This document shows, in pieces, positions 24,238-53,010 of a stretch of 64,000 nucleotides of DNA. The notes beneath the pieces are model-generated. The model saw nothing but the letters and a program-made list of their open reading frames with translations, ran no database searches and was not told where the DNA came from. The stretch is from Hetaerina americana (taxonomy: Eukaryota; Arthropoda; Insecta; Odonata; Calopterygidae): the NCBI GenBank assembly GCA_022747635.1, contig JAKTNV010000019.1, positions 9,983,501 through 10,047,500 on the forward strand. The letters are read 5' to 3'. The number at the start of each line of letters is the position of its first letter. Position 1 is the first letter of the stretch. The position numbers were made by a program, and so were the translations under genes.

Positions 24238-25148
24238 CAGGGTTCACCCAATAAATACGCGAACTGATGCCATTAAAACTTTATTTAGCAAATTTTAATC
24301 TGCATTGATTTTGGTCCCTCCAAAGTGCTCTTCATTCATTGCTATGCATTTATTCCATCTTCCTTTCCACTTTTTTAAGTACCCTTGGAAGTCCTCGGCA
24401 GTTAGCCTTTTTGGTTTTTTCGTCATTTCTTGCTTTATTGTGTCCACATCTTCCCAGTGATGTCCCCTCATCATTTTTTTGCATTTCGAGAATAGGAAAA
24501 TGTGGCAGGGGCAAGATCTGGCGAATAAGGAGGATGATCAAGGATGTCCATTGAATTTTTTGCCAGAAACTGACAAACAATCCATGCTGAATGTACAGGT
24601 GCATTGTCATGGTGAAGGATCCATCCATCATGTTTGGTTAAAATAGTGTGCACTGTTGATTTTCCTAAATTAAGTTCATCAGCTACCATTCGGACAGTTT
24701 TTCGGCAATTGGAAAGGGCAATGGAACCGCACACGGTCAATGTTGTTATCAACACAGTTGTAAGTCGTCCAGGCCTTGCATCATTTATGGTGTCTTATCG
24801 GCCATCTTTAAAATGCTTAATCCACTTGAAAATGGATGTGTTAATCAGAGTATTATCACTGAAAATAGCTGTCAACATTTCAGTAATTTCTTGATAACTT
24901 TTCCCGCACTTCACCAAAAAACTTGATGTCGAATCGTAGGTCAGCGATTTTGCCGTTTTCCGCCTTCGAAAAACAGTAAAAACTAGGACAAGAGAAACTA
25001 ACTTCACTGGCACCATACGCACAGCTCGAAGATCAGCCAAGCACAGATGCAAGCAAGCATTGGGTCTCAGGCAACTAGTGCCGCTAGTGGGCGGGGCTAT
25101 AGCCCGCGTTATGGTCACCAAATTGTGTATTTATTGGACAATCCTCTT
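24238..25148 (-). mobile_element. Internally deleted mariner nested in a LINE
   Basis: The ends share CCAATAAATAC.C.A as inverted repeats (about 24246-24258 and 25124-25140), with TA at each border. Sequences on either side are consecutive parts of one LINE endonuclease, so this mariner inserted later. It is about 0.9 kb, shorter than a full mariner. Confidence 0.75.
24313..25002 (-). pseudogene. Mariner transposase pseudogene lacking the first catalytic Asp
   Basis: The readable minus-strand parts are a helix-turn-helix segment (EITEMLTAIFSDN..FKWIKHFKDGR) and ADELNLGKSTVHTIL. These join directly to DGWILHHDNAPVHSA and HPPYSPDLAPA, then a C-terminal KKWKGRWNKCIA segment. The second and third acidic positions survive, but the block with the first one (DETW) has been deleted at TKHDGW. 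It also has frameshifts. Confidence 0.75.
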
Positions 25149-25559
25149 ATATCCTATTGGCTTCTCCCTCCTTATGGTTGCTTGGTGGCATGTAGAACAA
25201 TGACCCAGTTCGTCAGTTCTGCTTTTATCTCGACTAATAATATTCTATCCGTTGCTTGTTCTACAGGGTGCATTCTAAACGTATTGCATTTAAATTTCCC
25301 ATGCCGCTCCCATTCCTCAGGGTGGGATCAAACTACTCAGAGTGGGTGGGGGGGGGGGGAGGGGGGCACTAAGCTTGGCTGTAAAACTGGTCTCAGTCTC
25401 TCTTAGCTGTGGAAGCGGCAGGACGTCAGTTATTGTAAACCTCTGCACGCCGACTGTGTCACGGAAGACCAACGGAGAGGAAATTTCAACATGCAATTGT
25501 CTCTGTTTTTTTACAGCTCACCAATGATGATCACATTGGCGTGATTCTCGTAACTTACC

Positions 25560-26190
25560 TGAGCTAGGTTACTCCTCTTCACATCTCCCTGAAGTATCTT
25601 AGTCATTGTTTTTTGCCTTTGACTTCTAGCACTTTCTGGAAAGTTGAACATTTGCCTGATCCAAGGATGTTTAATTTATCAACTTTCAGATAAGTGAACA
25701 ATGTACAGTAAGGATGGGTATTCTTTCACTGCATGTCTATTCTTGTGGCAGTCCTTTTCTACTTAAACCTTTGCAGTTTCTTGCCATATAATCACTTCCA
25801 AGGTATTTAAAGTAGCAGAGCTACAACTCATCCTAATCCTGCAGGGCATCACTCTGATATTAGCTCAATCTCTTTTTATCAAATGATTTACTCCTTTTTC
25901 ACTGATGACAATTTCAAACTTGATGCTGTTGGTGGTGAAAAAGATCATGTACTCTCTGTTGCCATCGAACAGTTCTTGCAGAAGTGCATTTACTTCCTTT
26001 TCAGCTGGAGAATTCAAGTCCCCAATTCTATGGAAATGGTGGGTACACGTAACAAGCTTTTACACTGATGCTACCTGCCTGATTGAGCCACTTTATTCTC
26101 TTGGAGCTCCCCAACTCCAGCAGGACATCTCCTGACTTAGTGTGCAGGATAGACTTGATGTCTACAAAAATATCTTCCAGTTTTTGCCAC
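25560..26190. other. Intergenic, no recognisable feature
   Basis: Short ORFs on plus do not resemble any family that I know. A poly-G tract lies just before it at 25343-25366. Confidence 0.45.
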
Positions 26191-26199
26191 TCTATAGTA

Positions 26200-29100
26200 C
26201 CTGAGAATTACTATTACTTATTTGCCCAGAGGACACAATATATCATGATACAATCATTATACATGTATATAGAGCACGTCATAGAAAAGAAAACAATTTC
26301 ACAAAAAAAGATGACAATATCACAAAAGAAATGCTATAACCCACAGCTCAGATACTCATTTACACTTTAAAAACACTTCTCTATTAAGTATGCTAATACG
26401 GTTTTTTAAAAAGATATAAATTTTCTATATTTTTAATATCTGTGGGTAATTTATTGTACAATTTTGAACACATGACCTCAGGCCCTCTGGATGCCAGTGA
26501 GAGGTTTGTTATTTTGACATGAATGTCCTTACATCTCCTGGTTTCATGTGTATGAAAGCTATTGTTCCTAATAAAATTTGCAGTCTTCTTTTTTACATAT
26601 ATAACACTCTGATATATATATGCACAAGGTACAGTGAGCAGTTCAAGTGATTTGAAATAAGGGCGACAATGAGCACGATACTTTAATTTGCACATGCTTC
26701 TCACTATCTTCTTTTGGATGATGAAAACTTTATTAAGAAGGGAGGAAGACCCCATATTACAATACAATATGACATACTTGAGTAGAATAAACCATAGTAT
26801 AATGTTTTCAAAACATATTGGCTTATACTATGCTTTAATACAGATATTACATAGAATACTCTATTCAGTTTTTTACATAGTCGTTCTATATGTGTATCCC
26901 ACTTCAAATTACTATCTACATATATTCCAAGGAATTTTGTACACTCCACAATATTAACATCATTATTTATGGTCTGCAACAGATCATTGTCCTTGAGGCT
27001 GTGCCTAACAGAAAACAGTATCATTTGGGTTTTTTCCTCATTTAGCATGAGATCATTGTCAACACACCACTTTTGCATACATTTCATCACATAATAATAA
27101 TAATAATCTTTATTTGCCCAGAAGACACTGACACAGTGTAATAGATACATCAGATAAGTGTATAGGACACGTCATATGTACATATAGATGTTAAACAATG
27201 ATGAAATTCAGAAAAGCATGACACAATAATAAATTTTTTGCATAAAATATATTCCATATTCAGTATGGTTATTTTTTCTCCATGAATTCCATTACAGAAT
27301 AAAACTGTTCTTTCCTTAAAAATGATATTAATTTCTTTTTGAACAGGACTGGATCCTTTACGTACTTAAAATCGTAAGGGAGCCTGTTCAGTGCAAGGAG
27401 GCCCATTGATTTAGGCCCCAGGGATGTATTTAAAGTCCTGCAATAAGTTTGATGCAGGTCTCTGCAGGCTCTGGTTTGGTGGCAATGAACGTTGTCATTT
27501 GTCATATAATTGGATATATTACTTTTAGCGAAAATGCATACGACATAAATGTAAATACATGGAACAGTCAGAATATTTAACCTTTTGAAGAAGGAAAGAC
27601 AAGGTGCATTGTAGGGAGCATTGCATATTAATCGTATTAAACATTTTTGAGCTTTAAAAATTGAATCAGAATGAGGGGAAGAACCCCAGAACAGAATACT
27701 ATAGATAATTAAAGAATAAAATTCTCCGTAATAAATTGAAAGTAAGATATCAAGGCTTACAGATTTCCTAATACTTCTAATAAGAAAGCAAATGGAATTT
27801 AACCTGCTACGAAGATTGCATATGTGTTCATCCCATGATAAATTTTTATTTATAACAACTCCCAAAAACTTGGATCTAGAAATTTGAGGTACACACGTTC
27901 CCCCTAGGTCAATGGCCAATGAAGCAGGGGCTTTATTTTTATTAGAGAAGTATATGAGTCCAGACTTGTCAGGGTTGAGTTTCAGAGAATTTTGTGAACA
28001 CCATTCACAAAGAAGTTCGGAAACTCTAGCTGCTGTCAAGGTCAAGTTGTTTAACGATGGTGCTGATACAATTACGTTAGTGTCATCAGCATGTAAAATT
28101 GGCTCGGCTCCTGGAACTGACATATTGACTGGTATCCATTAATGCACTCACATTTTCACTTTTTGATAAAATGGTTACATCATCTGCATACATTACACAC
28201 TTATTAGGAGTTACAATTGTCTTGGGTAAATCATTTATGAATATCAGAAAGAGCAAAGGACCCAACACTGACCCCTGTGGTACACCCTTTTTAACCTCTA
28301 ACATAGAGGAGAAATGGATAGTCCCATCTTTCCGGAAGGCTACTCTCTGTTTTCTTCCACGAAGATATGTGTTGAGCCAATTTAGTGGAATTCCCCTAAT
28401 GCCTATTGATTCACATTTTGAGTAATATGATATGATCCACAGTATCAAAGGCTCTGCTCATGTCAAAAAATATTCCCATTACCCTATTTTTGTTGTTTAT
28501 TTCCTGTACAACGTTGTCAATTGCATTAAATAGAGCCAGTTCTGTTGATTTTCCATGCTGAAAGCCATATTGATCGAGTGATATTATGTTTTGACTATCA
28601 AGATAGTCAATGATCCTTTTACAGAACACATACTCAAATAATTTGCCAAATTGTGGTACTATAGATACTGGCCTGTAGTTTTGTAGATTATTTCTGTCAC
28701 CTTTTTTCTTAAATACTGGGACCACCTTGGATATCTTCAAGGAGTCAGGATATACACCTTCTACCAGGGACTGGTTTACTAATGAGAGTAAAGGTCTTAG
28801 TATGAAGCACCCACAGTCTTTAATTACTTTTCCTGTTATTCCCTCTATGTCAGCAGACTTTTTCTTTCCTATCCTGGTAAGATAAGAGCACAGCTCACTC
28901 TCAGAGCAGGGTTTAAGGTACATTGAGCTACATGTCTTATAGTTTATTTGAGGAGCTTCTCTTTGGGTGGGATTGACTGCCTTGGGAAGGTGCAAGAACG
29001 TGTGGTTAAATGCATTAGATAGCTCAATTGGGTTTGTTATAGTTTTCCCATGATCATCAGCAACTTGATCTGGCAGTACTGTGGGGTTGATATTGGTGTT

Positions 29101-29745
29101 ATTTTTGATAATATCCCAAGCTACTTTAGAATAGTTAGAGGCATTCCTAAACCTTTGGTCATTACACTCCCTTTTTGTTTTCTTGATTAATATCTTATAT
29201 TCTTTCTTAAGGTGAGAATATTGCCGTCGCAACCCCATATCATTTGATGCCTGAATTTGCAAAAACATAGTTTTTAGTATCCTAGATAAGTTTTGGATTT
29301 CATTATTCACCCAATTTTTGCTGTCATCCCTCCTGGGTGCCACTGTCTGCAGTGGAAAAGCTAAATCGAAGTAATACTTAAATCTACAGAAATATTCATT
29401 AAAGTTATCATTCAGAGATCTTCTACTGTATCCGTCTTTCCAATCTTCTTGATTCAACAGGACACAAAAATAATTCATATTATACTCGTTAAAGAACCTA
29501 CATCGTCTTAGGTTTTTTGACCGAGGTTGCTCCTAATGCACATGGATACAATTGCAGAATGATCTGATAACGCTGGGTCAAATACTGTAGTATTGATGTT
29601 GGCTTCATTATAATCAGAAAAAACATTGTCCAGAAGTGTTTCTGTACCAGCTTTAACCCTTGTTGTTCCGCTGTGCTGGCTTAATATGCCAAACTTTGAG
29701 TATCTGTGGCATTGGTCTATAATATTCTTTGTTGTCAACGCATTT
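26200..29745 (-). mobile_element. Non-LTR retrotransposon A (CR1/Jockey-type), with insertion
   Basis: Order on minus: endonuclease C-terminus with DPALSDHSAIV (29738-29508), then RT from 29478 with SRAFDTVDH, a [10 protein letters not shown] box, GVPQGSVLGPLL and CVMYADDVTIL (to about 28140). The reading is broken there by LINE B. It resumes at about 27090 with CMQKWCVDNDLMLNEEKTQ, FLGIYVDSNLKWDTHI and a C-terminal tail to about 26393. The 3' end is CTGGGCAAATAAGTAATAG (near 26200). Two frameshifts fall at about 29490 and 28430. It is 5'-truncated and inactive. Confidence 0.85.
27091..28135 (-). mobile_element. Non-LTR retrotransposon B inserted inside A (5'-truncated)
   Basis: One open frame of 284 residues (28123-27269) starts at an RT box with His for Tyr (ILHADDTNVIV). 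It continues through LNPDKSGLIYFS, KFLGVVINKNLSWDEHI and GPKSMGLLALNRLP to the stop. The 3' end is CTGGGCAAATAAAG followed by five ATT units, ending at 27091, after which element A resumes. The 284-residue frame is unbroken, so it is younger than its host. The family matches A and the element at 55.3 kb. Confidence 0.85.
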
Positions 29746-29749
29746 TTTA

Positions 29750-32700
29750 AATGAGAAAAATTTTACTCTCTTTGTAACTCAATTTTTAGCAATATGATAT
29801 ACTACTTACGCCTGCCATTTGCTTCACGTTAAAAATAATATAGCATTTTTAAAAAAACTCAAGGGTGCAGTCTCATTGGACTAGATCCCAGAATGACTTT
29901 CACTAATCATGTGTGCCTACTCGTGCAAATGCAATGGGATCAATGCTCAATAACAAATGGGGAGATAAGACTCAAAAACATTCACCAAATGTTGCTTTTC
30001 AAATGCAAACATTTATAGGCTCTCCCTTTCTATTTAATTAAGGAGTTTCTGGCCAGCAATAATTTCTAATGTAAAAGCAATTTTGTATTCCCCTTGCCAA
30101 AAAATCCCTATCTTACCTGAATTCCCTTCTTGCTGGCATACCTGAATATATTTTCTCACATTGCCTAATCCACCAAATAATTAATCAAATCACTCGAAGC
30201 AAGATTATTTCAAGACAAGAGCGGACCTTTCTACTCGAAATTTAAGAAAATTGAATCCCCACATCTTTAACTAAATATGACATGTATACTAGAACTAATA
30301 ACGTATACCAGTTTTAAATCTTACCCTTCTTCCAGCATAAATGCATCAGACTATGTTCTTACCAATATATATGGTCTGCATCTTATTAGCAACCAAACAG
30401 TTGAATCAGGAAGATAAATTTCATTACTCAAAATAAATGTTTTGTGACCAATGAAGATTTCATGGTAATGCTCTAATCAATATATATCCTCCCATCTATT
30501 CTCTTATGTTCAAATATTTCAGGCAACTTAATTGAACCTAGATGATTGAAAATCCAAGCCTCATACTTGAAAAAGTGCTGACAGGGATCATAAATAAACA
30601 GCCCAATTAATAAGATTTGCCACAAAGGAAACATTAAAATAGCTCGAAGTGGAAGTACTTATTTTTTCATGCGTGTTAGTTAACATATTCTAAAAAGAAA
30701 TCATCAATATCAGAGAAAGTGAATGAATGGCAAAATATTGTCTAGATAGTAGTCTTTATTTTGGGGCGAGATGAAGACTATGAAGTCTCTTCTACCACCT
30801 AATCAGGTGCATATTAAGTCACTAACATTCAGTCTTTACATAGAGGATAAAAAAATACTGGTTATCCATTTATGTACTTGGCTAGTTTGCATAGAACAAT
30901 GTGATAACTGGCAGATTTTCTCTCTAAGGTTACTCTTCCGATTCATTGCAAAAGAATCCCGCACATCAAAGTGCTGTTACTGCACAATTTTGTGATTTAT
31001 CTGAATCCTTGATTCTCTACATTGAAATTTCCATTTGCTCTGAAAGCTTACAATGTTTTGGCATCTTCGAAACTTAATTGAACTGTAAATAATGGAGCAA
31101 ATTTAACTCATCACTACAGTCACTGAAAAGCATGTTCATATACCTGAAGAAAAAATGATATACTGGAAAAGGCTATCAGAGAACACTAACCAGAGCCTGA
31201 TGGATTTGAGCGGCAAATATTTATAAGAATGACACCCTTCCCCCTGAATTCATGCTGTGTTTAGGGCTTGTAGGCAGGAGTGGTTGACTGCCCCGGAGAA
31301 TTCTGAGAAGGGCATTACAATTAGAGGGGGACTCAAATTCATTTGAAACACTTTTTTAGTGGTGATGTCTAGAAAATATTCAATCAAGGGTTTACCTGGA
31401 ATTAATCACTCGAAGTTTGACAAACCCTCTAACTTTGAAATACTAGAACTCTTGCGATTCAGATTTAAAATACCAAAAACTATTCAATACAATATTTACT
31501 GGTAGAACTACCAATACAAACTGCCATTGCGCATGAGCACTGTGGTTCAACTTTGTTTTACAACACCTTGAATAATAGTGAAAAAGTTGTGGTGTCATGT
31601 AAGGTCAAACTGGGCAACACTATATTCTGGTAAAGTTGTGTCTGTAGGCATACTGTGCTACTTTTATTTTTAATGGAAGGGTTGTACTTGGATGCATTAT
31701 GATAAATTACATGAACTTAGTAAGAAATCACAACATACTAGATATCTTTATTTACAATTTTCCTGATTTTTCCAGGACAAAATCTGGGAAAGAGAAACAA
31801 CTTGAAATTTGAAAATCCAATGCTCTCATCCGAGCACTATGATGATCTCATACTGCAACAGTATGCTGAATCTTGCAGGGTTACAACCATGCATTTTTTA
31901 TTGTAGGATTCAAATACTGACACTTAAAAACTATCACAGTATTGATGCATGTTTCAAGGATTGTTCAGCCAAATTCTTGGAATGATTACATACATTACAT
32001 TTCCAGTTTTTTTATGATAATTGAGTAAGGTAAAACCATGATGACACACACTCATCAAAAATATTATCTTATAAAAACATTTGAAATGCAATACTGATGA
32101 AAATATAGTAAAAAGTACCTAAATACATCTTAGTCTTGGAGTTACATGTCAAATCAAATGGAAAATTTACATTTTATAATGTTTTGATATTCATTTGGTG
32201 AATGTATAATGATTCTTGAAACACTTCATCACTGCAAAAAGTTAATAATAACAAATTCTAATGCCTAAAAATATGCTAAAAAATGAAGAGATACAGGTAT
32301 AAAAATATAAATAACAAATGAGAGGAAAAACTTTCAAGTATTTTCCTAAAGTGACATGGTTAACAATGATGAAAATTTCATCACCATATTCATTTGAGTT
32401 CAAAATGACACAAAAGGGACCTAAAACAAAATTTCATTTTCTTTCAGACAAGGCTTTCTTTAGTAGAAATTAAGAATTTATGAGCATGATAAAATGTCAT
32501 GAAATAAAACTTGTCTAAAACATCTTTATAATGTAAAAAAGCATGCCAATGTACACTTATAAATTATCAAAGTCCCTGTTCAGAATTATACCTGCTCATC
32601 AATCAGTTATTTCTCCATCACCTAACAAAACAATGAAACATAGAAAACACGTGGTGCAATATCACCTTGACTCAAGGCCGCATAATCCTATAAAAGACAT

Positions 32701-32799
32701 ACAGGCTTCTCTGTGCGACATATAAACTGCCCTGCTATGCCACCACTGAATCACAGAGGGTAATTGAACAAAAAAATGAAATTGTAGAAGCTGAAAACA
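29750..32799. other. Intergenic and 3' flank of polo, nothing recognised
   Basis: AT-rich DNA with no identifiable gene or mobile element. The polo 3' UTR must begin at its right end, but I could not place a poly(A) signal with confidence. Confidence 0.5.
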
Positions 32800-49269
<16,470 letters not shown>

Positions 49270-49373
49270 TGTTAAATTCTAAAAAATCGCAATTCACAAC
49301 ATGAAACAGTTTTACCCCAAAGCCTAAGTCCCAGCCGTATCTAAATCCGGTGTAACTGCCACACGACTTTCAA

Positions 49374-49511
49374 TTCAAATTTAAACATCTGTTTCTTGGC
49401 CAATCAGAAGAGAGAGTCGTGCATTTGAGGAAATCACACTAAAGAGAGCAGCACTATCGTTTTATTTATTCCCTCAAAGCCACTGCACCGGTTATACGGG
49501 CGTTCTATTGG
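49374..49511 (-). promoter_or_regulatory. Cell-cycle promoter elements upstream of polo
   Basis: On the gene strand TTTGAA (a CHR-type element) lies at 49379-49374, about 105 bp upstream of the start codon. CCAAT boxes lie further out, one in each orientation (49400-49404 and 49507-49511). CHR plus CCAAT is the classic arrangement of G2/M genes bound by DREAM/MuvB and NF-Y. It is a motif match only. Confidence 0.45.
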
Positions 49512-49825
49512 CCAGGAATCCGCGAGGCTAAGTAAAATTGAAGAACACGTGACATTTGGCAAAAATGTGGCGGTATTTTAAAATTGCAACTAGTTTTCAA
49601 AAAATAGATAAGTATTTGCAATTAATTTTTCATAAAATTAAGTATTTGAAAAAAGTTTGCAAATACTCTTTGTCGACTATACATTTACACCAATTTTGCC
49701 ATGATATCGATGATAGCATTTTTATGAAACATTTTTTTAAAAATATTAGTATTTCATGTATCGTATTAATAAGAATCCCGGAAATGCCCTTCCTTGTGAG
49801 ATAAAAAAAACATAAACGCAGTAAT

Positions 49826-49960
49826 AAACCCGAGGGTCGGTTTGGTAGGAGATGATATAGTTCACCCAGTACTAAGCCCTATACGGCGTGTGAAATTCAA
49901 ACATCAGGGTAGGGCAGTTCCTTTCCCAGTGCCGGTTATGGTTTCCCAGGAAGATCTTTA
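49826..49960 (-). mobile_element. SINE family B-like 3' end (copy 3)
   Basis: The reverse complement reads GGCACTGGGAAAGGAACTGC, TTTGAATTTCACACGCC, GGGCTTAGTACTGGGTGAAC, ATCTCCTACCAAACCGACCC. This follows the same order as the body of the copy at 54470-54585. The tRNA-like head is missing. Confidence 0.6.
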
Positions 49961-50059
49961 TCCTTGTGAGATATCTATATTATTTTAATTTTTGTGAATA
50001 ATTATATTTATGCAGCTTGGACTTTCATCAATACAATCTCTCAACTATTCTATAACATG

Positions 50060-50190
50060 TAAGATCTGATGCTTTCCCGGCGTATTTGCTTTATTAAGTT
50101 TTCTCGGGTTCCATATTGGCCAACGTTTCGATGCCCTATGGTAGATCATCTGGCCCTGACCCAGTGGAAGACCCGAGAAAATTTCATGAA
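50060..50190. repeat. Foldback repeat related to the 539-778 palindrome
   Basis: The outer ends are inverted: TTTTCTCGGGTTCCA (50100-50114) against TGGAAGACCCGAGAAAA (50165-50181). The leader CTTTCCCGGCG matches that of the 539-778 palindrome, as do the CGGGTCTTCCACTGGGTC block (read on minus) and the ATCGAAACGT core. On minus CAGATGA (50152-50146) precedes GAAAC (50129-50125), a one-base variant of CTGANGA. Confidence 0.7.
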
Positions 50191-50683
50191 TTCTATAAAA
50201 TTCCTCACAATCCATGTCTTTGCGAACTTTAGACAATAATTTCCATTTAGAACTTCACGTGCTCTTTTGAGGTCTAATGTCGCAAGTTTTACGATTTTCC
50301 TGTCATTCCTAATCAACTAAAAATTTCTACTGGAAAAGCGACATCAGTTGGACTTAATATTCATTCGGGCAAAAAATAATGTAAACGGGTGAGATAAGCA
50401 TGGAAATTTAAACATGCACTTTGACCATAGCTTTGCGCATTGAATTGCCAAAGTTATCAGCGGTAATATGAGAAATTATCGGTAATTACTACAATGGAAT
50501 AACTAACATTTGGAAGGAACGGTGTCTTCTTTTCAATGTCTTTGAATCCGTAAGTGCAGCAGTAGCTAAACAGTTGACAGTCACAATTTGGACAAATGTC
50601 ACGTGACGACCCCTAGGTGTGTATTTGAGCCTCTAAATGATGAAATCCGTCTCTGTGTCATGGGTTTATGATGAGGCTTGATA

Positions 50684-51440
50684 ATAATAATATTTTTATT
50701 GTTGACTGACCGTAAATATCATGCAGGTGTAGAACTCGTCAAATACAATGAAAAGTACAAATGCAGGTATGTTTCGACTGTATGAACATGTTTAAAAAAG
50801 AACATATACTTTGAAATATATAATGTAAACACAATGGATTACGACTGTTATTTAAAAACTACTTCAGTGAATAATAACAATTCATTGGAAGGTTTTTTTA
50901 ATTTCTACTGAAAATGTATAAGTTATCACTCGTTTTCAATGTTTGTGCTAAGGAGTTACAAATCTTGGCTCCCATTGCTAATGAGCTTTTAAATGAAATT
51001 ACTTATTTGTGGTGACTAGTGTGGATTTTACGATTTCTTCTTGAATAAAGGTGAATGTCGATGTTAGCGTGAAAGATAAGCGTGACGTAGTTCGTGATGA
51101 AGACAGATACGGCAAACATGTAGTCAGAATGGCAAGAACGTTCAATATTTTCAATGAGGGCCTACATGGTGTCCGATAGGAAACACCAAGTGTGCATGCA
51201 TCTATGAACTTTTTTTTAAATTTAGGATACTTTGTTAAACTCGCTTACAGATTATTCCCAGAACACTCTAATATTATGCCCTGGAGGAACAAATAGAACG
51301 ATATATGAATTTTCATGCCTCTACTGACACGGAGGAACCAAATTGTGTACATCACAGTGTGCAGAGAAGAGCAAAAATAATTGCAAGGATTATTCCAGAA
51401 ACGGGTTTGTTTAATATTTAGTCCTAAAGACAAATGGCAT
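50684..51440 (-). mobile_element. Non-LTR retrotransposon 3' remnant
   Basis: The minus strand ends CAACAATAAAAATATTATTATT (about 50705-50684), a poly(A) signal with ATT tail. Upstream it reads a LINE C-terminal-like HLYSRRN and LAMGAKICNSL. No catalytic domain remains. Confidence 0.55.
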
Positions 51441-51900
51441 CGGATGCAAACATAATTCTTTCATTGTTGATACTTAAATTAATATCCTCAGCGTGGAACG
51501 ATTAAACGTAAGGACTTAAGAAAAAAGAAAACGTAAGTCTTTGATAGTACTAGGTCAGCAATTTGTGGAATTTTTTGTGGTGGAGAGAAGTGTTCTCAGG
51601 AGATGACTGGCAACCTTGGAGCAAAAATTGTCCATGAGGGTTTCCCAGTTCAAGTAAAAATAATATAAATGTGTTCCTCAGACACAGTGTACAGTATTGA
51701 GAATATATGGCAGGTGTTTAGGACATTTTATCAATATGAACTGCCAGAAACCTTGTAAATGTATACCCGTAAATGGTATAGTAGTATAGTACAGTCAATA
51801 CCTTCTTTTCAAATGGGTGGAAATGAGTAAATATGCATCTCTTGTGGCGATCATTTTATTATTGGAAGAACGCCAGGAAACCATTGACTCATAATTTCAG

Positions 51901-51981
51901 GGAAAGAATGTAAAACCCAAAGCCGTACACTTAAACGTAAGGACATATTAAGTGTACGGCTTTGGGTTTTACATTCTTTCC
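51901..51981. repeat. Perfect 34-bp hairpin
   Basis: The 34-nt arm starting GGAAAGAATGTAAAACCC (51901-51934) is repeated exactly as its reverse complement at 51948-51981 around a 13-nt loop, ACGTAAGGACATA. Part of the loop and arm tip (TTAAACGTAAGGAC) also occurs at about 51502-51515. Confidence 0.9.
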
Positions 51982-52269
51982 ATGCACTCGGCCGTAGTAC
52001 GTTCTTTATCTATTTATTCATAATTTCAGGCTGAAGCACAATGTACTTATGTTCATTACTATTTCCCCATGAAATTACTGTATTTTTGTGATCTGCAAAT
52101 ATTGTTAAATCACTATAGCTATACTTGGTCAAAGGTCATGATAAACAGCCGTTATCGTAATACTGAGCCTTGTGGACTCTAAGCTCAGCAATTTAATTCA
52201 CAAGTCTGAATAAGGCTTTCTGCTGACTAACTGTGAACAATCGGTGAAAAAAATCTCTGTACTACTTTT

Positions 52270-53010
52270 TTCAAATTGTCACATTCTATGATCTTAGCAA
52301 AGCCTTTGACTTCTCAATTTGTGAAATATTAATATACATTGAAATCTCAAGCAGAGGCCATTCATGGTTTATGTCATATCTTTCAAATCGTCAACAAATA
52401 CTTCAGTTAAGTTGCAGGTCCCAGATGGGAACAATATACCTTCAGATCGTTGCCACTTGAAATTAGTTGTGTTGTCTATCTTAATTATCAATGACCTACC
52501 TCTTTCTTTACCAAATAGCAATGTATGCTGATACTTTCAAAATGAACTCCGATGATGTTCCATCTACTCTATTAATAAGCATAAAAACAATATTAGGAAC
52601 ATGTCCATTTGGTGTCAAGAAAACAATTTGATATTAAAAAATGACAATACTTGTTTTATGCAAAATATTTCGTTCATTGCAAAATATCCCCCCCTTTAAG
52701 CAGCTCATTAATAAAAATTAACAGCCCTAAAATCCAACATTCTTCCACTGACTAATTCCTTGGCTTTCTCTCATGCAAGGATCTCGGTTGACCGCTCACA
52801 TTAATAATTTTTCTTAAAATTTTAAACATGTATTTACATGCTAAGATGCCATCAAAAGGGATAACAAAATTAAATTTCAAATTAGAATTATTTGGAAGAA
52901 GATTTGGGGTCATCAGCATCTCAATGTCATAGTCAATAAGGAGGGAAAATCCTTTAATGCTTTATTTTTTGTTCATCTAATTGAATTACATGTATTAATC
53001 TTTTGTATTC
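52270..53010 (+). mobile_element. Decayed non-LTR RT fragment
   Basis: Across stops the plus strand shows FYDLSKAFDFS, SWFMSYLSNRQQ, a degenerate INDLP/YADD region near 52490-52530, and SIWCQENNLILKND. These are in normal RT order. It is 5'- and 3'-truncated. Confidence 0.7.

Larger units (their letters stand above)
23031..25340 (-). mobile_element. Broken EN/RT LINE interrupted by a mariner
   Basis: Reading from high to low coordinates: an endonuclease piece with ATDRILLVEIKAEL (about 25260-25160), then the mariner insertion (24238-25148), then endonuclease LIVMGDCNVMVGEGRDGDE..YGLGTRN and VITNTWFRHHKRRRYTWKMPGD (24228-23989). A linker with KCSVRLKKIRQGWQVRKWN (about 23870-23650) follows, then a decayed RT start (EIKSNKA-type) to 23035. 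Multiple frame breaks; the RT catalytic part and 3' tail are absent. Confidence 0.75.

Noticed and set aside
25343..25366. Poly-G run that could form a G-quadruplex
   Set aside because: It is a simple homopolymer in intergenic DNA near a dead LINE, with no promoter or gene next to it. A similar run at 16197-16214 is part of the foldback repeat.
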